Shown here: positions 8,335 through 9,480 of the stretch, in pieces | How positions within the stretch are numbered: position 1 is the first letter of the stretch | Layout of the letters: the number at the start of each line of letters is the position of its first letter | Assembly: GCA_039930945.1 (NCBI GenBank) | Contig: JBDTSW010000085.1 | Location: 1-9,480 of the forward strand | DNA length: 9,480 nucleotides | From: JBDTSW01 sp039930945 | GTDB lineage: Bacteria; Actinomycetota; Thermoleophilia; Solirubrobacterales; 70-9 | Reading direction: 5' to 3' | Notes under the pieces: generated by a model | The model's database searches: none | Told to the model about the DNA's origin: nothing | The model's input: only the letters and a program-made list of their open reading frames with translations | Program-made: the position numbers and the translations under genes

Positions 8335-8835
8335 TCAACCGAGGATAGGGAGGCCTGCGGAGAAGAGATCGCGGGCGTCCTCGATCAACCCGATCGCCTC
8401 GTCGACCGGCAGCCGGGTCGCGATCTCGCGCAGGGCTCCGGCAACCAGGGGGCTGAGGGCGTCGGCCTGCTCGGCGTCGTCGATCGCCCGCGCCAGCCCT
8501 GCATGGACGGCGGCCTCGAGCTGGGGGTCGTCGATCCCGTATTCGGAGGCGAACTCGAGGCGGGCGTCCTCCGAGGCGAGCGCGACGGCCAGCGTCTCGC
8601 GGCTGACCCGCAACTCGCAGGCGGCGCCGTCGAGCGCCGACAGCGTGAACTGCTCGGCGGACTCCTCGACCCCGTCGGGCGCGCGCCACTCGCGGGGCGC
8701 GCACGGGTCCTGGACCGGGCTCGGCTCATAACCGGCGCCGCCGAGCGCAAGGTAGGTGACCACCAGGCCGAGCGAGGCCGCCAGGGCGACGGCGATCAGG
8801 GCGAGGGCGCCGCCCCCGGATTCCGAGCGGCTCAC
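8335..8835 (-). CDS. Single-TM hypothetical protein between MFS transporter and uvrB
   Basis: 166 residues of unknown function. After nine polar residues comes one hydrophobic segment (about 10-32, ALALIAVALAASLGLVVTYLA), a membrane anchor or uncleaved signal. The remaining 130 residues are acidic and helical and probably face outside: QFTLSALDGAACEL at 62-75, then helices around 78-158 with LRVSRETLAVALAS and AIDDAEQADALSPLV. Cys45 and Cys73 could form a disulfide; there is no lipobox. The GTG start at 8835 overlaps the transporter stop by 4 bases (GTGA), showing translational coupling, and the stop lies one base before uvrB. I do not recognise a named family. The coupling suggests a partner for the transporter, whose last extracytoplasmic loop is also unusually large and acidic. 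Confidence 0.85.
   Translation of the reverse strand: MSRSESGGGALALIAVALAASLGLVVTYLALGGAGYEPSPVQDPCAPREWRAPDGVEESAEQFTLSALDGAACELRVSRETLAVALASEDARLEFASEYGIDDPQLEAAVHAGLARAIDDAEQADALSPLVAGALREIATRLPVDEAIGLIEDARDLFSAGLPILG
8342..8347 (-). promoter_or_regulatory. Candidate internal -10 element for uvrB (leaderless)
   Basis: TATCCT on the minus strand fits TANNNT and lies 8 bases before the uvrB GTG, the same spacing as TACACT before the uvrA GTG. It overlaps the last codons of the upstream gene. No -35 is recognisable. If real, uvrB can be transcribed independently of the transporter operon. Confidence 0.3.
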
Positions 8836-9480
8836 AGTCTCGGCCTGCCGCGGGCGAGGGCGACCGGGATCAGCGCCGCCAGCGCGAACGCCGCGGCGAT
8901 CCCAAACGAGGCCGAGAAGGCGTGGGTCGCGGCCCGATCGAGCTCGTCGTCGAGGGTGGAGCGCAGCTCGACCGTGCGGGCGCGCTGCCCGGGGTCGGAA
9001 GGCAGGGGCTCGAAGGCCGGCGAGAGCACCGGGACCCTCTCCCCCTCCTCGGCGAGGCGATCGGCCAGGCGCTCGGCGAGGTCGATCTTCGACGAGGGGT
9101 CGAGGCGCGAGTCCAGCAGCGCCGCCGTCCCGGCCTGCTCGGCGTCGGCGCGCTCGGCCTCGAGGTCGGCGGTGAACACCGGTGTCAACACCAACAGCCC
9201 GGCGACCACGCCGGCATGGCGAGCGGCGATCGTCCAGCCGCCGTGGATCGCCTGCGGCGCACGGCCCTCCAGCGCCGACTCGGTGAGCGCGGCCAGGGTG
9301 AGCGCCAGCCCGACTCCGACCAGGATCTGAGGGACGATCGTCGCCGCAATCGTGGCGCTGGGCAGCAACGCCAGGCCGGCCAGCCCACCGGCGAGCAGGA
9401 TCACTCCCGCGGCGGCGCGCGCCCGGCCGTCGGCGCGGGCGCCAAGCCGGCCTGCGGCCAGCGCCGCCGCCGGCATCGCC
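8832..9480 (-). CDS. MFS transporter, probably DHA2-like (partial, N-terminus off the right edge)
   Basis: The last 215 residues are visible. They show at least four membrane segments: about AAAGVILLAGGLAGLALLP, then ATIAATIVPQILVGVGLALT, then TIAARHAGVVAGLLVLTPVF, and a final AFSASFGIAAAFALAALIPV, all in a hydrophobic Ala/Leu/Gly-rich context. The loop GRLGARADGRAR resembles the MFS motif A region. The arrangement fits the C-terminal half of a 14-TM DHA2 drug-efflux type transporter; substrate unknown. A soluble acidic stretch of about 80 residues separates the last two membrane segments, far longer than usual. An ATG at 9476 lies within the coding frame and is unlikely to be the true start, since the frame continues to the edge and the visible part is only a C-terminal half. 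The stop overlaps the start of the next gene by 4 bases. Confidence 0.85.
   Translation of the reverse strand, partial: AMPAAALAAGRLGARADGRARAAAGVILLAGGLAGLALLPSATIAATIVPQILVGVGLALTLAALTESALEGRAPQAIHGGWTIAARHAGVVAGLLVLTPVFTADLEAERADAEQAGTAALLDSRLDPSSKIDLAERLADRLAEEGERVPVLSPAFEPLPSDPGQRARTVELRSTLDDELDRAATHAFSASFGIAAAFALAALIPVALARGRPRL

Noticed and set aside
8334..8420. SOS box upstream of uvrB
   Set aside because: No GAAC-N4-GTTC palindrome is present near the uvrB start, so SOS control of uvrB is not supported from this window.

Overview
This is a high-GC bacterial window with almost exclusively G/C-ending codons, frequent GTG starts and tightly packed genes. I infer an actinobacterium, most likely of the class Thermoleophilia (Solirubrobacterales type). 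The main clue is the gene at 2329-2847, whose N-terminus (LTYANVVATLCLFLLLAG) resembles a membrane-anchored protein family I associate with that class. The placement rests on recognition, not on a search.

Layout, left to right. uvrA (minus, 1-2236) is cut by the left edge, so only the first 745 residues are visible. A 92-base divergent region follows; it holds a LexA/DinR-type SOS box next to a probable leaderless uvrA promoter. A small membrane-anchored secreted protein (plus, 2329-2847) is convergent with a three-gene minus-strand run: a class III PLP aminotransferase (5582-4371), a protein with kinase-like residues that I tentatively match to DUF6206 (4374-3448, ATGA overlap), and a coiled-coil/proline-rich protein (3404-2892, 43 bases further on). 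A VapBC-type toxin-antitoxin pair (plus, 5630-6312, GTGA overlap) is divergent from the aminotransferase and convergent with uvrB. uvrB (minus, 8333-6336) is the last gene of a run that starts with an MFS transporter cut by the right edge (minus, >9480-8832), followed by a one-TM hypothetical protein (8835-8335, GTGA overlap). That protein's stop lies one base before the uvrB start.

How the genes work together. UvrA and UvrB are the damage-recognition components of nucleotide excision repair. Here they lie on the same strand about 4.1 kb apart, separated by the toxin-antitoxin pair, the aminotransferase/kinase-like pair and two small proteins. The SOS box is upstream of uvrA; I saw none upstream of uvrB. 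The aminotransferase and kinase-like gene are translationally coupled and probably act in one small-molecule pathway. A kinase plus phospho-lyase arrangement is possible but unproven.

The most unusual points are a roughly 40-residue segment inside UvrA whose base composition fits a different reading frame, the SOS box shared by two divergent promoters, and the aminotransferase/kinase-like operon. There are no RNA genes, insertion sequences or CRISPR arrays that I can support. No intergenic gap exceeds 100 bases.
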